Under the pieces are notes generated by a model, which searched no databases, was not told where the DNA came from, and saw only the letters and a program-made list of their open reading frames with translations. 64,000 nt of DNA from an uncultured Gammaproteobacteria bacterium (lineage in GTDB: Bacteria; Pseudomonadota; Gammaproteobacteria; GCA-001735895): the NCBI GenBank assembly GCA_947259485.1, contig CAMYLU010000012.1:1-64000 (forward strand). The letters are read 5' to 3'. Numbering within the stretch: the stretch's first letter is position 1; every line of letters begins with the position of its first letter. A program made the translations under genes and the position numbers. Shown piece after piece: positions 27,220 to 37,707 of the stretch.

Positions 27220-29220
27220 ATGACAGCTTCAACACAGCGTCAGGATTCTACCTCGACATCAGGCGAGGATACCTTTGCTGAGAGCGCCAGCCTCAGTAAG
27301 AAGTTAATTACTGCAATGCTGGTACGCATGATCGAAAGTGCCGGCAGTTATCATGGTTGGAGCCTGTCTGATGAGGACGGCGCTCGCATGGTCAAACTGA
27401 TCAAACACAAGCAACGTATCATCTGTTCGGCCTTCTGGTTTCAGATGAAAAAGCATTTTTCCGAATTCAAGTCTTCAACTCAAACTCCGTCAAAAGGAAA
27501 AGCCGCGACTGACTGGCAGCACCTGGGCCTTTCCGGTGCAACTGAAAAGGTTGAGATCGATGAATTGAAGGCAATCACCTCTCGCTATAGTGAGGCTTTC
27601 GAAGAATTTGATAATGCAATTTTGAAACGCCTGCAGACCTGCATCAAGAAATCCCGTGCCAACATCCACCAAAATCCACTCCAGGTTAAGAGGCTGTGCG
27701 AGTCCTTTCAGTACGCGATTGACAGCCTCAACCTGGAAGTTAACTATAAGATCGCACTGTACCATTTGTTTGCCGATCGTTTCATCGAGGCACTGGGTCC
27801 AACTTACCGACGCATCGACCAGTCTTTATTCGATGCTGGCATGCTGCCAGAAATCCCGGTAGCACGAATTCATCTGCGCAGCATCGACGGTTTGAGCGAG
27901 TCAAAATCTCCACAAAGTTTTAAACCGAATCAAAGCGCCTGCCTGCTGGTGTTGCTGCAGCGATTCAAGGAAAAATCTCGCCAGGCTTCGAGCAGTTATA
28001 AAAACCTGTTCCCGGAACTGAAACAACGCTTCGCCACCTTTGAACTTAAAGAATATGACAAGCAAATCGAACAACTTAACCAGATGTTCAAATTGATATT
28101 CGAAGATGAGGACCTGCCCTCGCCGGTCAAGCAACAGTTAGCGCGCCTGCAAATTTACGTATTCATTACCGCGGTCCAGGAAGACGGATTTCTGCGCCGT
28201 TCCAGCAACCCGGCACGACGCCTGCTGGACGGCATAATCGGCAGTGAAGTCGAAATTGCAAAAAGTGGCAATTCCGAATTCTCAGGGATTCGATTCATTC
28301 GTGAACATATCGATGGCATGGCAAACCACGGATTTATCACCGTCGACAGTTACTCCGAAATGCTCAAGGGCTACCAGGTCTATGTCAAGGAAAACGAGAC
28401 CTCGATTCGCAAGACGCGTAAGCTCGAAGCAACGAAAAAGGTTATGCCGCTCGTAACCACCAGTCTTTCCGATCTCACCGCGCCACTCAAGATCCAGGGT
28501 ACCCGGTTGATTCTGTTCGAAAAAGTCTGGCTGCCGCTGATGGTGCAAATCGCGTTGCGACAGGGAATGGACTCCGATCCCTGGCACAAGGTGATTGCGA
28601 TGGTAAAGAAACAGGTCTGGTCGCTAATCCCGAAGTCGAACCTGGAAGACCAGGAGAAATTACAGAAGGTGTTGCCGCAGGTTGCCCATTCGCTACACCG
28701 TGCAATGCGTAGCCTTAAGCTGGCCGAGCCATTGCAGCAATCTTTAAGAGATTATCTCAAGCTCGAGCAGCAAAACGTGGTCGAGGAAACGGCACGCAAC
28801 ATCATCGAGGCTAAGCGCAAGACCCGTTCGCTGTCCGCCCAGTCATTCGCACCGGTGGAAGAAGATACCACCGAGTTTGACGAAATGATGCAGACCGGTA
28901 TTTTCCAGATCCCGGCAGAAATGGCCGACGCCTTTAAAACAGTTAAACCCGACAAACCCAAAAAAATCAGCCAGGTCGACGCGCTCTCGACCGGCGAATG
29001 GGTAAATATGAGACTGGAAGGGACCAAGATGCTGGTCAAGCTGGCCTGGAAGGCAGAGGATTCCAGCCTTTTTATTTTCGTTGACCGCGACGGCAAACGA
29101 ATTTGCGAACTCGATGCAACCAAACTGGCACAGCAGTTTGAATCCGGTGATATATCGCTAATGGACTCGGGATCGGCTGACTCGGAAAAAACCCAGTTCA
29201 GCTTTATGAAATCCCTGTAG
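27220..29220 (+). CDS. DUF1631 family protein
   Basis: This 666-residue protein belongs to the DUF1631 family, members of which are often mislabelled 'thymidine phosphorylase'. It is mostly helical and hydrophilic, with no signal peptide or membrane segments. The C-terminal ~65 residues (LSTGEWVNMRLEG..., VKLAWKAEDSSLFIFVDRDGKR) form the conserved small beta domain that resembles a PilZ or Tudor-like barrel. The PilZ RxxxR and D/NxSxxG motifs are not present, so c-di-GMP binding is not supported. A large central helical region (~100-540) has no recognisable catalytic motif. It is convergent with sucB, stops 13 bp apart. Confidence 0.75.
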   Translation: MTASTQRQDSTSTSGEDTFAESASLSKKLITAMLVRMIESAGSYHGWSLSDEDGARMVKLIKHKQRIICSAFWFQMKKHFSEFKSSTQTPSKGKAATDWQHLGLSGATEKVEIDELKAITSRYSEAFEEFDNAILKRLQTCIKKSRANIHQNPLQVKRLCESFQYAIDSLNLEVNYKIALYHLFADRFIEALGPTYRRIDQSLFDAGMLPEIPVARIHLRSIDGLSESKSPQSFKPNQSACLLVLLQRFKEKSRQASSSYKNLFPELKQRFATFELKEYDKQIEQLNQMFKLIFEDEDLPSPVKQQLARLQIYVFITAVQEDGFLRRSSNPARRLLDGIIGSEVEIAKSGNSEFSGIRFIREHIDGMANHGFITVDSYSEMLKGYQVYVKENETSIRKTRKLEATKKVMPLVTTSLSDLTAPLKIQGTRLILFEKVWLPLMVQIALRQGMDSDPWHKVIAMVKKQVWSLIPKSNLEDQEKLQKVLPQVAHSLHRAMRSLKLAEPLQQSLRDYLKLEQQNVVEETARNIIEAKRKTRSLSAQSFAPVEEDTTEFDEMMQTGIFQIPAEMADAFKTVKPDKPKKISQVDALSTGEWVNMRLEGTKMLVKLAWKAEDSSLFIFVDRDGKRICELDATKLAQQFESGDISLMDSGSADSEKTQFSFMKSL

Positions 29221-29233
29221 ACCGACGCAGGGT

Positions 29234-30466
29234 TTATACCCCGAGCAGCAACCTGGCCGGATCTTCCAATACGTTCTTGATAGTCACCAAAAACTGAACT
29301 GCTTCCTTGCCATCGATGATGCGATGGTCATAGGTCAGCGCGAGATACATCATCGGGCGCACCACGATTTCCCCATCGATCACCACGGGGCGCTGCTGGA
29401 TTGAATGCATCCCAAGAATTGCAGACTGCGGCGGATTCAGGATTGGCGTGGATAGCATCGAGCCGAATATGCCGCCATTGGTGATGCTGAACGTGCCGCC
29501 GGTTAATTCTTCAATACCCAGCTTGCCATCGCGCGCACGCATTCCCATGTCCCTGATTGAATTTTCGATCTCGGCATAACTCATTTGATCGGCATCACGC
29601 AGGATTGGAACCACCAGTCCACGATCCGAGCTCACTGCGATCCCGATATCAAAATAATCATGGTAGACAATTTCGTCACCGTCGATGGAGGCGTTAACTG
29701 CTGGAAAGCGCTTTAATGCCTCGACCGCTGCACTGGTAAAAAAGGACATCATGCCAAGTTTGACACCATGCGCCTTTTCAAAGGCATCGCGGTACTGGGC
29801 GCGGGAATCCATCATCGGCTTCAAATTCACTTCGTTGAAAGTGGTTAGCAGTGCCGCGGTGTTTTGCGCTTGCTTGAGGCGTTCAGCAATCTTTGCACGC
29901 AAACGGCTCATCGGCACCCGGCGATCGTTACGCCCAGCTGACGGAACCGACACCGCCGGCGCTGTTACAGCGGCGGGAGCATCAGCCTTGGTGGCAGTTT
30001 GCTGTTGTTGCAGATAGCGCTCGACGTCTGCTTTTAGTAATGCACCTTTTTTACCAGTCGCCGGAATATTGTCAGCGGACAAATTATTTTCGCTGAGCAG
30101 TTTGCGCACTGCCGGGCTAGCCCTGCTTGCAGCGGTACTTTCTTCCACGGTGGCTGTGGCATCATCCGCTTCGCTTGATTCGACGGTTTCGGGTTGCGCT
30201 GCCGCTGCAGCCGGAGCTGACGCCGCGGCCTCGGTATCGATCACGCCAAGAACATCACCATTCTTTACCGTGGCACCCGATTCATATGCAATCGATTTAA
30301 TCACACCGGCTTTGCTGGCAACGATTTCAAGCACCACCTTGTCGGTTTCAAGGTCAACGATGTTTTCATCGACCGCGACGCTATCCCCTACCTTTTTGTG
30401 CCAATCACCCAGAGTCCCCTCGGCTACCGATTCGGGTAGTACCGGTACTTTGATTTCAACCTGCAT
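29234..30466 (-). CDS. sucB: 2-oxoglutarate dehydrogenase E2 (dihydrolipoyl succinyltransferase)
   Basis: This 410-residue E2 subunit has an N-terminal lipoyl domain with the lipoylated K43 (ETDKVVLEI) and an Ala/Glu-rich linker (~78-112). A peripheral subunit-binding domain follows ([14 protein letters not shown], ~115-150), then a second linker and the catalytic domain ending in [12 protein letters not shown] (H381, D385). It transfers succinyl from the lipoyl arm to CoA in the TCA cycle. It follows sucA by 32 bp. The E3 subunit is not adjacent; the flavin reductase fusion at 21.6-23.7 kb is not a normal E3. Confidence 0.96.
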   Translation of the reverse strand: MQVEIKVPVLPESVAEGTLGDWHKKVGDSVAVDENIVDLETDKVVLEIVASKAGVIKSIAYESGATVKNGDVLGVIDTEAAASAPAAAAAQPETVESSEADDATATVEESTAASRASPAVRKLLSENNLSADNIPATGKKGALLKADVERYLQQQQTATKADAPAAVTAPAVSVPSAGRNDRRVPMSRLRAKIAERLKQAQNTAALLTTFNEVNLKPMMDSRAQYRDAFEKAHGVKLGMMSFFTSAAVEALKRFPAVNASIDGDEIVYHDYFDIGIAVSSDRGLVVPILRDADQMSYAEIENSIRDMGMRARDGKLGIEELTGGTFSITNGGIFGSMLSTPILNPPQSAILGMHSIQQRPVVIDGEIVVRPMMYLALTYDHRIIDGKEAVQFLVTIKNVLEDPARLLLGV

Positions 30467-30498
30467 TGCTTACTCCAGTTTTATTCTTTGTTGTTGCG

Positions 30499-33324
30499 TT
30501 AATCGAGTTTATCCGAGTAATCGGCTTCGAATGCATCTTTCACCAAGTGGGCTTCCTGGCTTTGGTGCAACGCCATGTAACCGACCGCGGGTGATGCAGC
30601 CGAAATGCGGCCCGCGTATTGTACCTGTATCGGCGTAAAAATCTCGTTCAGCCGACTCTTGAATTCACGGAACATCCCCTGGTTACGAGGTTCATCCTGA
30701 CACCAGACAACATTTTCCAGTGCGGGGTAGCGCTCGTGCATCGCATTCAGATCCATCTTGGGGAACGGATACAGCTGTTCGATCCTGGCGATTGCTGTGC
30801 TGTGATCATATTGTTGTTCGCGTGACTCGTATAGCTTGTAGAATATCTTGCCGCTGCACAGGATCAGGCGTTTGACCTTTTTGTCATCGATTTCATCAAT
30901 TTCCGGAATGACCTTCATGAATTCGCCGTCACTATAGGCACTCAGTGGCGATACCGCCCGCTCGTGACGTAACAGGCTCTTGGGACTCATGACGATTAAT
31001 GGCTTGCGGAAGCCACAGACCATTTGGCTGCGCAGCAAGTGGAAGATCTGCTCCGGCAAAGTGGGTTGCACCACACGCATATTATGTTGCGCGCACAACT
31101 CGAGGTAGCGTTCTATGCGCGCCGAGGAATGTTCCGGGCCCTGGCCTTCGTACCCGTGGGGCAGCAGCATCACCAGGCCGTTGAGCCGGCCCCATTTCAT
31201 TTCTCCCGAACTGATAAACTGATCGATGACGACCTGGGCACCGTTGGCGAAGTCACCGAACTGGGCTTCCCAGATAACCAGCGAGTGTGGGTCTGTCGAG
31301 GCGTATCCATATTCGAAACCCAGTACCGCTTCTTCTGATAAAAAAGAGTTGATGACTTCGAAGCGCGGCTGACCTTTGGCGATATGCTTCAGGGGCTTGT
31401 AAATCTCGCCGGTGTTCTGTTCGTGCAGTGCGGCGTGACGATGGAAGAACGTGCCACGCTCGCTGTCCTGTCCCGAAAGCCTTACGCGATAACCATCATC
31501 GAGCAGGGTAGCGTAGGCAAGGTTCTCCGCAAAACCCCAGTCGCCGGGGATTTCACCGTCAAGCATTTTCTGTCGATTCTCCATGATCTTGGCGACCCGC
31601 GGATGGAGCTTGAAGCCTTCCGGCAGGGTCAGAATGCTTTTGCCCAGCTGCTGAATCCTGTCAGCATCGACCGCGGTATTCGGGGTGCTATTGACATCGC
31701 CGTCATTCAGGCCGGCCCAGTCCCGCGCCGCTGTCGGTTCGAGCCCCGATATAACATTCAAAGCAACCGCACCGCCCTCGTCCAGGGCTCGACGGTAGTC
31801 CGCTATCATTTGATCGACTTTCTCACGCGTGGTGAAACCTTCGCTGATCAAACGCTCGGCGTGCAGCTCGGCCAGCCGTGGATGTTTCCGGATCGCCTGG
31901 TACATCAGTGGCTGGGTTACCGCTGGCTCATCAGCCTCGTTGTGACCGTAACGTCGATAACAAACCATGTCGATGACGACGTCCTTCTGGAAAGTTTCGC
32001 GATACTTGACCGCGATCTCGGCGATAAACACGCAGGCTTCGGGATCGTCACCGTTAACATGAAAAATCGGCGCCTGCACGATGCGAGCCACCTCGGTGCA
32101 GTAAAACGAGGAACGCATATCACGCGGATTACTGGTGGTAAACCCGATCTGGTTGTTGACGATGATGTGAATCGTGCCACCGGTCTTGTAACCGCGGGTC
32201 TCACACATGTTAAAGGTTTCCATCACCACCCCCTGGCCAGCGAAGGCCGAATCGCCGTGAATCAATACCGGCAATACGTCATTGGTTTTTCGGTCGTCCA
32301 GGCGGCGTTGACGGGCACGAACCGAACCCTCCACCACGGGGTCCACGATCTCCAGATGCGATGGATTAAATGCCAGGGCCAGGTGCATCGGCCCCGAATC
32401 GGTGTAAATATCCGAAGAAAAACCCTGGTGGTATTTAACATCGTAGTTGTAACGTTCATCGAGATCGATATTGCCCTCGAACTCATCAAACAGATCGCTG
32501 GGCATCTTGCCGAAAATATTGGTGAGCACATTCAGGCGCCCGCGATGGGCCATGCCGATCACAACCTCGTGCGTACTGGTGACACCGGCCTGTTGCACCA
32601 CCCGATCCAGAATCGGGATCAGCGATTCACCACCTTCCAGGGAAAAGCGCTTCTGCCCGATATAGCGGGTATGCAGGTATTTTTCGAGATTCTCCGCGGC
32701 AATAATGCGGTCAAAAATCCGATTACGGCGGCCTTCCCTGAAATTTGGCTTCGCCAGCGTGGTCTCGATCTGCACCTGGATCCAGCGCTTTTCCGCGCGG
32801 TCCTCGATATGCATGTACTCCAGGCCGATTGTTCCGCAATAAATACTTTCCAGGCGCTCGATAATCTGCCGCAGCGGTGCATCCTCGATGCCGAATAAAG
32901 AGCCGGAACTAAAAACCGAGTCGAGGTCTGCCTCGGATAAATCGTTTCCGGCAAGTGTCATATCCTTGATTTCGGGGATCTTGGCGAGACCTAATGGATC
33001 AAGGCGTGCTTTCTGATGCCCCTTGACGCGGTAAACGTTGATTAACTGGAACACCCTGAGCTGCTTGTCATCGTGTTGATGCAGCTCGGTTTCGCTAATG
33101 CCATTGCCACGCCGCTTGTTGAGTACCGCAGATCTCATTTGCGCCTGGATTTCGAGGTGATCCTGATCGGGGGCCAGCTCACCATTCTTTAGTTCCGCGA
33201 ACCAGTCGCGCCAGTTTTCATCGACCGCGTTCTCGTCTTTCAGGTACCTCGAGTAGAGTTCCTCGATAAATGCAGCGTTAATCCCGTGAAGATAACTCTG
33301 TTGCTGCATCTTTTTCATGCTCAT
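30499..33324 (-). CDS. sucA: 2-oxoglutarate dehydrogenase E1
   Basis: This 941-residue thiamine-diphosphate-dependent decarboxylase subunit is close in length to E. coli SucA (933). Landmarks are the N-terminal E2-binding segment (SYLHGINAAFIEELYSRYL), VIGMAHRGRLNVLTN with active-site His, the ThDP motif GDSAFAGQGVVMETFN continuing to NNQIGFTT, and the C-terminal WCQDEPRNQGMF. It decarboxylates 2-oxoglutarate and succinylates the lipoyl arm of SucB. It heads the sucAB pair and is divergent from ettA. A long open frame on the opposite strand inside it (31384-32898) is an artefact of codon bias. Confidence 0.97.
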   Translation of the reverse strand: MSMKKMQQQSYLHGINAAFIEELYSRYLKDENAVDENWRDWFAELKNGELAPDQDHLEIQAQMRSAVLNKRRGNGISETELHQHDDKQLRVFQLINVYRVKGHQKARLDPLGLAKIPEIKDMTLAGNDLSEADLDSVFSSGSLFGIEDAPLRQIIERLESIYCGTIGLEYMHIEDRAEKRWIQVQIETTLAKPNFREGRRNRIFDRIIAAENLEKYLHTRYIGQKRFSLEGGESLIPILDRVVQQAGVTSTHEVVIGMAHRGRLNVLTNIFGKMPSDLFDEFEGNIDLDERYNYDVKYHQGFSSDIYTDSGPMHLALAFNPSHLEIVDPVVEGSVRARQRRLDDRKTNDVLPVLIHGDSAFAGQGVVMETFNMCETRGYKTGGTIHIIVNNQIGFTTSNPRDMRSSFYCTEVARIVQAPIFHVNGDDPEACVFIAEIAVKYRETFQKDVVIDMVCYRRYGHNEADEPAVTQPLMYQAIRKHPRLAELHAERLISEGFTTREKVDQMIADYRRALDEGGAVALNVISGLEPTAARDWAGLNDGDVNSTPNTAVDADRIQQLGKSILTLPEGFKLHPRVAKIMENRQKMLDGEIPGDWGFAENLAYATLLDDGYRVRLSGQDSERGTFFHRHAALHEQNTGEIYKPLKHIAKGQPRFEVINSFLSEEAVLGFEYGYASTDPHSLVIWEAQFGDFANGAQVVIDQFISSGEMKWGRLNGLVMLLPHGYEGQGPEHSSARIERYLELCAQHNMRVVQPTLPEQIFHLLRSQMVCGFRKPLIVMSPKSLLRHERAVSPLSAYSDGEFMKVIPEIDEIDDKKVKRLILCSGKIFYKLYESREQQYDHSTAIARIEQLYPFPKMDLNAMHERYPALENVVWCQDEPRNQGMFREFKSRLNEIFTPIQVQYAGRISAASPAVGYMALHQSQEAHLVKDAFEADYSDKLD

Positions 33325-33511
33325 GACGGCTTACCTTTGGGCTGATATGTTGGTCGGTAGTGCGGATTTCATGTGCCACATAATAACTTAAGTCGGGACA
33401 TTAATAAGCTAAAAATTACGCCACGTTGCGAGGCGAAAAAACAGGCAATTTGTCAATATCATCAGATGCATCGATTCAATATGCCAATCAAGCTGTTTTT
33501 AATTATCTAAG

Positions 33512-33523
33512 CGCTGTTAGAAT
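33512..33523 (+). promoter_or_regulatory. Possible extended -10 promoter of ettA
   Basis: TGTTAGAAT (33515-33523) fits an extended -10 (TG-n-TAGAAT) about 29 bp before the ettA start. The -35 region is T-rich and poor. Tentative. Confidence 0.4.
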
Positions 33524-33551
33524 ACGCCAATTCTCAAGCTGGGCTGACCGC

Positions 33552-35225
33552 ATGGCGCAATACATATATACCATGAGCGGAGTAGGCAAAGTGGTGCCTC
33601 CGCAAAACGAAATCCTGAAAAATATTTCGCTCAATTTTTTCCCGGGCGCCAAGATTGGCGTGCTGGGTTATAACGGCGCGGGTAAATCAACACTGCTGCG
33701 AATCATGGCCGGCGTCGATACCGAGTATAGCGGGGAAGCGCGACCTCAAACCGGGATCAAGATCGGTTACCTGCCGCAGGAACCCGAGCTCGATAACAAC
33801 CTGGACGTGCGCGGTAACGTTGAACTGGGGGTAGCAGAAACCAAAACGCTGCTCGACCAGTTTAACGAAGTCAACATGAAATTTGCCGAACCCATGTCTG
33901 ACGACGAAATGAATGACTTGCTGGCAAAGCAGGCTGAATTACAGGAAAAAATTGAAGCCGCCGGGGCCTGGGACCTCGACCGCAAGCTGGATGTTGCCGC
34001 TGATGCGCTGCGCCTGCCACCCTGGGATGCGGCGGTAGAACACTTGTCTGGCGGCGAAAAACGGCGCGTAGCGCTATGTCGTTTGTTACTGTCGAATCCC
34101 GATATGTTGATCCTGGACGAACCCACTAACCACCTGGACGCCGAATCGGTCGCCTGGCTCGAACGTTTTCTCAAGGACTTCCCCGGAACCGTGGTCGCGG
34201 TAACCCATGATCGCTACTTTCTTGATAATGTTGCCGGCTGGATTCTCGAACTCGATCGCGGGCACGGAATTCCCTGGGAAGGGAACTACTCTTCCTGGCT
34301 CGAACAAAAGCAGAAACGACTGGAGCACGAGGAACGCTCCGAGAAGGCCCGCCTGAAATCGATGCAGGCCGAACTCGAGTGGGTACATGCAAATCCGAAA
34401 GGTCGCCAGTCAAAAAGCAAGGCCCGGCTGAAACGCTTCGAAGAAATGTCTTCGCAGGAATACCAGAAGCGTTCTGAAACACGGGAGCTCTATATCCCCC
34501 CTGGACCCAGACTCGGTGACGTCGTGGTCGAAATCGATGGTGGCAAAAAATCCTATGGCGACAAGCTGCTGTACCAGGACCTTGAATTCAAACTGCCTCG
34601 CGGTGGCATCGTCGGCATCATAGGCCCCAATGGTGCCGGTAAAACCACGCTGTTTCGCATTATCGTGGATCAGGACAGACTCGATGAAGGCAGCATCAAG
34701 ATCGGTGACACCGTAAAAGTCGCCTATGTCGATCAATCCCGGGATGATCTCGATGGCAGCAAGACGGTCTGGGAAGAACTGTCCGACGGGCTCGATAATA
34801 TCGTGGTCGGCAGTTACGAAGTGCCCTCACGTGCCTATGTCTCGCGCTTCAACTTTCGTGGCGCCGCACAGCAGAAGTTTGTCAAGGATCTCTCCGGCGG
34901 TGAACGCAATCGGCTGCACCTGGCCAAGCTGCTCAAAAGCGGTGGCAACCTGCTGTTGCTGGACGAACCAACCAACGACCTCGATGTTGAGACCCTGCGT
35001 GCACTTGAAGAAGCAATTCTGGATTTTCCGGGTTGCGTGGTCGTGATTTCTCACGATCGCTGGTTTCTTGATCGAATCGCAACCCACATTATCGCGTTTG
35101 AAGGTAATAGCGAAGTCTATACTTACGAGGGAAACTACAGCGAGTATGAATCCCATCGCAAGCAACGCCTGGGCCAGGATGCCGATCAACCGCACCGGAT
35201 TAAGTACAAGAAGCTAGATGCCTGA
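33552..35225 (+). CDS. ettA: Energy-dependent translational throttle protein EttA (ABC-F)
   Basis: This 557-residue ABC-F ATPase has two nucleotide-binding domains and no membrane domain. The first has GYNGAGKST and [13 protein letters not shown]; the second has GPNGAGKTT and [13 protein letters not shown]. They are joined by the charged linker (~240-320) and carry the arm insertion in domain 1. EttA binds the ribosomal E site and gates the first elongation step in response to ADP/ATP. The start at 33552 ([16 protein letters not shown]) is the conserved N terminus and matches the E. coli length of 555; an upstream in-frame extension of 42 codons lacks similarity. The downstream AAA gene overlaps its last 8 bp. 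Confidence 0.96.
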   Translation: MAQYIYTMSGVGKVVPPQNEILKNISLNFFPGAKIGVLGYNGAGKSTLLRIMAGVDTEYSGEARPQTGIKIGYLPQEPELDNNLDVRGNVELGVAETKTLLDQFNEVNMKFAEPMSDDEMNDLLAKQAELQEKIEAAGAWDLDRKLDVAADALRLPPWDAAVEHLSGGEKRRVALCRLLLSNPDMLILDEPTNHLDAESVAWLERFLKDFPGTVVAVTHDRYFLDNVAGWILELDRGHGIPWEGNYSSWLEQKQKRLEHEERSEKARLKSMQAELEWVHANPKGRQSKSKARLKRFEEMSSQEYQKRSETRELYIPPGPRLGDVVVEIDGGKKSYGDKLLYQDLEFKLPRGGIVGIIGPNGAGKTTLFRIIVDQDRLDEGSIKIGDTVKVAYVDQSRDDLDGSKTVWEELSDGLDNIVVGSYEVPSRAYVSRFNFRGAAQQKFVKDLSGGERNRLHLAKLLKSGGNLLLLDEPTNDLDVETLRALEEAILDFPGCVVVISHDRWFLDRIATHIIAFEGNSEVYTYEGNYSEYESHRKQRLGQDADQPHRIKYKKLDA

Positions 35226-36057
35226 TATCGAGAAACTATTCAAACGCCTCGACCTGCTACTCGACCGAATAGAGAAAATTGTTCCTGGTCAAAACCAAAC
35301 CAGGACCGAGCCGGGCTATTCTGCCTATCGCTGGTCTGCCGGTGGCCTGGAAGGAATTGCGCAGTTCGACCAGGTCGATAAAAATGAGCTATTGCACCTT
35401 GAACGCCAGCAAAACCTGCTGTTTCGGAACACTGCCCAGTTCCTCGACGACAAGATTGCCAACAATGCCCTGTTATGGGGTGCGCGTGGCACCGGCAAGT
35501 CGTCGCTGATCAAAGCACAGTTATCCGAGTTCCAGGACCGTGGCCTGTGTATCGTAGAAATTCCGAAAGCAGCCACCAGCGAGCTTTTCGAGGTAATCCG
35601 AATCCTGGCCAGCGATGGGCGAAAATTCATTGTTTACCTGGATGACTTGTCCTTTGAGGCCAATGACGATTCCTACAAGGCGCTCAAGGCCTGTCTCGAG
35701 GGCTCGCTGCAACCACAGCCCGACAATGTCATTATTTACGCAACTTCGAACCGACGCCACCTGATGCCCGAATCGATGCAGGATAATCTCGACAGCACCA
35801 TGGTCGATGGTCAGTTACATCCCAGTGACAGCATCGAGGAGAAAATTTCCTTGTCCGACCGTTTCGGGTTGTGGCTCTCGTTCCATCCGTTCACCCAGGA
35901 TCAATACCTGGCGGTAGTCGAGCAAACCCTGAAAGCCAGATCTTTGGAAATGAATGATGATGCGCGCATTGAAGCGCTGCGGTTTGCGACGCAACGCGGA
36001 TCACGCAGCGGTCGTATTGCGGTGCAGTTCGTCGCCTACTGGGAAAGCATCAACTAG
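35218..36057 (+). CDS. AAA family ATPase, DUF815 type
   Basis: This is a 279-residue AAA-type ATPase of the DUF815 family. Walker A is GARGTGKS (88-95) and Walker B is VYLDDL with D142/D143. Sensor-like TSNRRHL (~179-185) and a C-terminal helical lid region follow. Family members are widespread but functionally uncharacterised. The gene overlaps ettA by 8 bp, so it is probably translated from the same message, which hints at a ribosome- or stress-related job but does not show it. It is convergent with the aldehyde dehydrogenase gene. Confidence 0.8.
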   Translation: MPDIEKLFKRLDLLLDRIEKIVPGQNQTRTEPGYSAYRWSAGGLEGIAQFDQVDKNELLHLERQQNLLFRNTAQFLDDKIANNALLWGARGTGKSSLIKAQLSEFQDRGLCIVEIPKAATSELFEVIRILASDGRKFIVYLDDLSFEANDDSYKALKACLEGSLQPQPDNVIIYATSNRRHLMPESMQDNLDSTMVDGQLHPSDSIEEKISLSDRFGLWLSFHPFTQDQYLAVVEQTLKARSLEMNDDARIEALRFATQRGSRSGRIAVQFVAYWESIN

Positions 36058-36116
36058 TTAGCCCCACTTTCGCGGCGGTCCGACGTATCGGGATAATGGA
36101 ACTATTCAGAACGCTG

Positions 36117-37592
36117 TTAACGCATGGTGAACGGATTTGCCATCGGTTCACTGGAGATATTAATCCACACTGTCTTGGTACGCGTGTAATCATAAATCGT
36201 GTCGATCCCGCTTTCACGACCGGGGCCGCTGTTTTTGAATCCACCAAACGGGGCAATCGGTGAAATCACGCGGTAGGTGTTGACCCAGACGATCCCCGAA
36301 TGAATCGCATCAGATACGCGTAAAGCGCGCGCGACATTGGAAGTAAAGACACCCGAGCCAAGACCAAAATCGGAGTTGTTGGCCATCTCGATCGCCTCTT
36401 CCTCGGTGTCGAAACTCAGTGCCGAAAGAACGGGGCCGAACATTTCCTCGCGCACCGTACGGATATCCTGGTGCGGGCAATCAAGTATGGTGGGGCTATA
36501 GTACCAACCGCTATCAAATCCTTCGGGACGCCTACCGCCGATTAACAGTTTTGCCCCTTCCCTGACTGCATCGTCGACCGACTCACTGATATGCTCGAGT
36601 TGTTCCCGGGTGCACAGGGGGCCGACCTGGGTATCATCGGCGAGCGGATCGCCGATGCAAATCTGGCCGGCGCGCTCGACCAGCTTTTCAAGCACCTGCT
36701 TGCGAATGCCAGACTGAATAAACACCCTCGAACCCGCCACACAACTCTGTCCTGTGGCGCCGAAATTACCGGCGATTATGCCGTTAACGGCACCTTCGAT
36801 GTCGGCGTCATCAAAAACCAGGATCGGGGACTTGCCACCCAGTTCGAGCGATACCACGGCAAAGTTTTCAGCCGTATTACGTACGATATGACGAGCGGTT
36901 TCAGGTCCCCCGGTAAATGCAACCCGGGCAACATCCGCATGGCTGGTCAGTAGTCGTCCACAGGGCTCGCCGTAACCGGTAATAACGTTAACCACCCCAG
37001 CAGGAAATCCTGCTTCATCGACGATCCTGGCAAATTCGAACATCGGTGCAGGTGCCATCTCGGAAGCCTTTAGCACCACTGTATTACCGGCGGCCAGTGC
37101 AGGCCCCAACTTGGTCGCGGTTAGAAACATTTGCGCATTCCACGGCACAACGGCTGCCACTACGCCGATCGGAACGCGCTTGGTATAGACGTGCATATCA
37201 GGTTTATCGATTGGCAGTGTGGCTCCCTGAATTTTGTCAGCAAGGCCTGCGAAGTAGTAATAGTAATCAGCAACATAGCCAGTCTGGGCACGGGTTTCCC
37301 TGGCCAGCTTACCGCTATCGATAGTCTCGATCTCGCCCAGCATCTGTGAATTCTGGGCGATCAAGTCGCCCAGGCGGTGCAGTAATTTTCCGCGCTGGGT
37401 CGCGTTCATCTCCGCCCAGGGACCCTTATTCAATGCACGGCTGGCAGCTGCCACTGCCCGGTTTACTTCAGTTTCGCCGGCGATAGCGGCAGTTGCCCAT
37501 ACCTCGCCAGTGGCAGGATTTATCGATTCAAGTTTTGCTCCGTCCGCCGCATCACACCATTCGCCATCGATGTACATTTGGTAATGCTTCAT
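36117..37592 (-). CDS. NAD(P)-dependent aldehyde dehydrogenase
   Basis: This is a 491-residue aldehyde dehydrogenase of the ALDH superfamily. The general base is E250 (LELGGKSP) and the nucleophile is C284 (GQSCVAGSR). The oxyanion Asn lies in PWNAQMF (~149-155), and nucleotide contacts are in VLKASEMAP. It oxidises an aldehyde to the acid in the cytoplasm. The sequence resembles the broad betaine/gamma-aminoaldehyde group, but the substrate cannot be fixed; no pathway partner is adjacent. It is divergent from the methyltransferase gene at 37708, with a 115-bp gap. Confidence 0.9.
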   Translation of the reverse strand: MKHYQMYIDGEWCDAADGAKLESINPATGEVWATAAIAGETEVNRAVAAASRALNKGPWAEMNATQRGKLLHRLGDLIAQNSQMLGEIETIDSGKLARETRAQTGYVADYYYYFAGLADKIQGATLPIDKPDMHVYTKRVPIGVVAAVVPWNAQMFLTATKLGPALAAGNTVVLKASEMAPAPMFEFARIVDEAGFPAGVVNVITGYGEPCGRLLTSHADVARVAFTGGPETARHIVRNTAENFAVVSLELGGKSPILVFDDADIEGAVNGIIAGNFGATGQSCVAGSRVFIQSGIRKQVLEKLVERAGQICIGDPLADDTQVGPLCTREQLEHISESVDDAVREGAKLLIGGRRPEGFDSGWYYSPTILDCPHQDIRTVREEMFGPVLSALSFDTEEEAIEMANNSDFGLGSGVFTSNVARALRVSDAIHSGIVWVNTYRVISPIAPFGGFKNSGPGRESGIDTIYDYTRTKTVWINISSEPMANPFTMR

Positions 37593-37707
37593 AGTTATAT
37601 CCCGGATATCTCACTGGCACCAAGACTAGCGTTAAATTCCGGCAGATTAAAGCGAAATTCGGTAACAAGGGTTAGTATGCGCATAATCAATCGCGACCAG
37701 CGCTGTT

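Noticed and set aside
31384-32898. A 504-codon open frame on the plus strand
   Set aside because: It lies wholly antisense within sucA, has no ribosome-binding site or recognisable domain, and is explained by codon bias of the real gene.
33426-33551. 42-codon extension of EttA
   Set aside because: The ABC-F N terminus and expected length start at 33552; the extra part covers a probable promoter.
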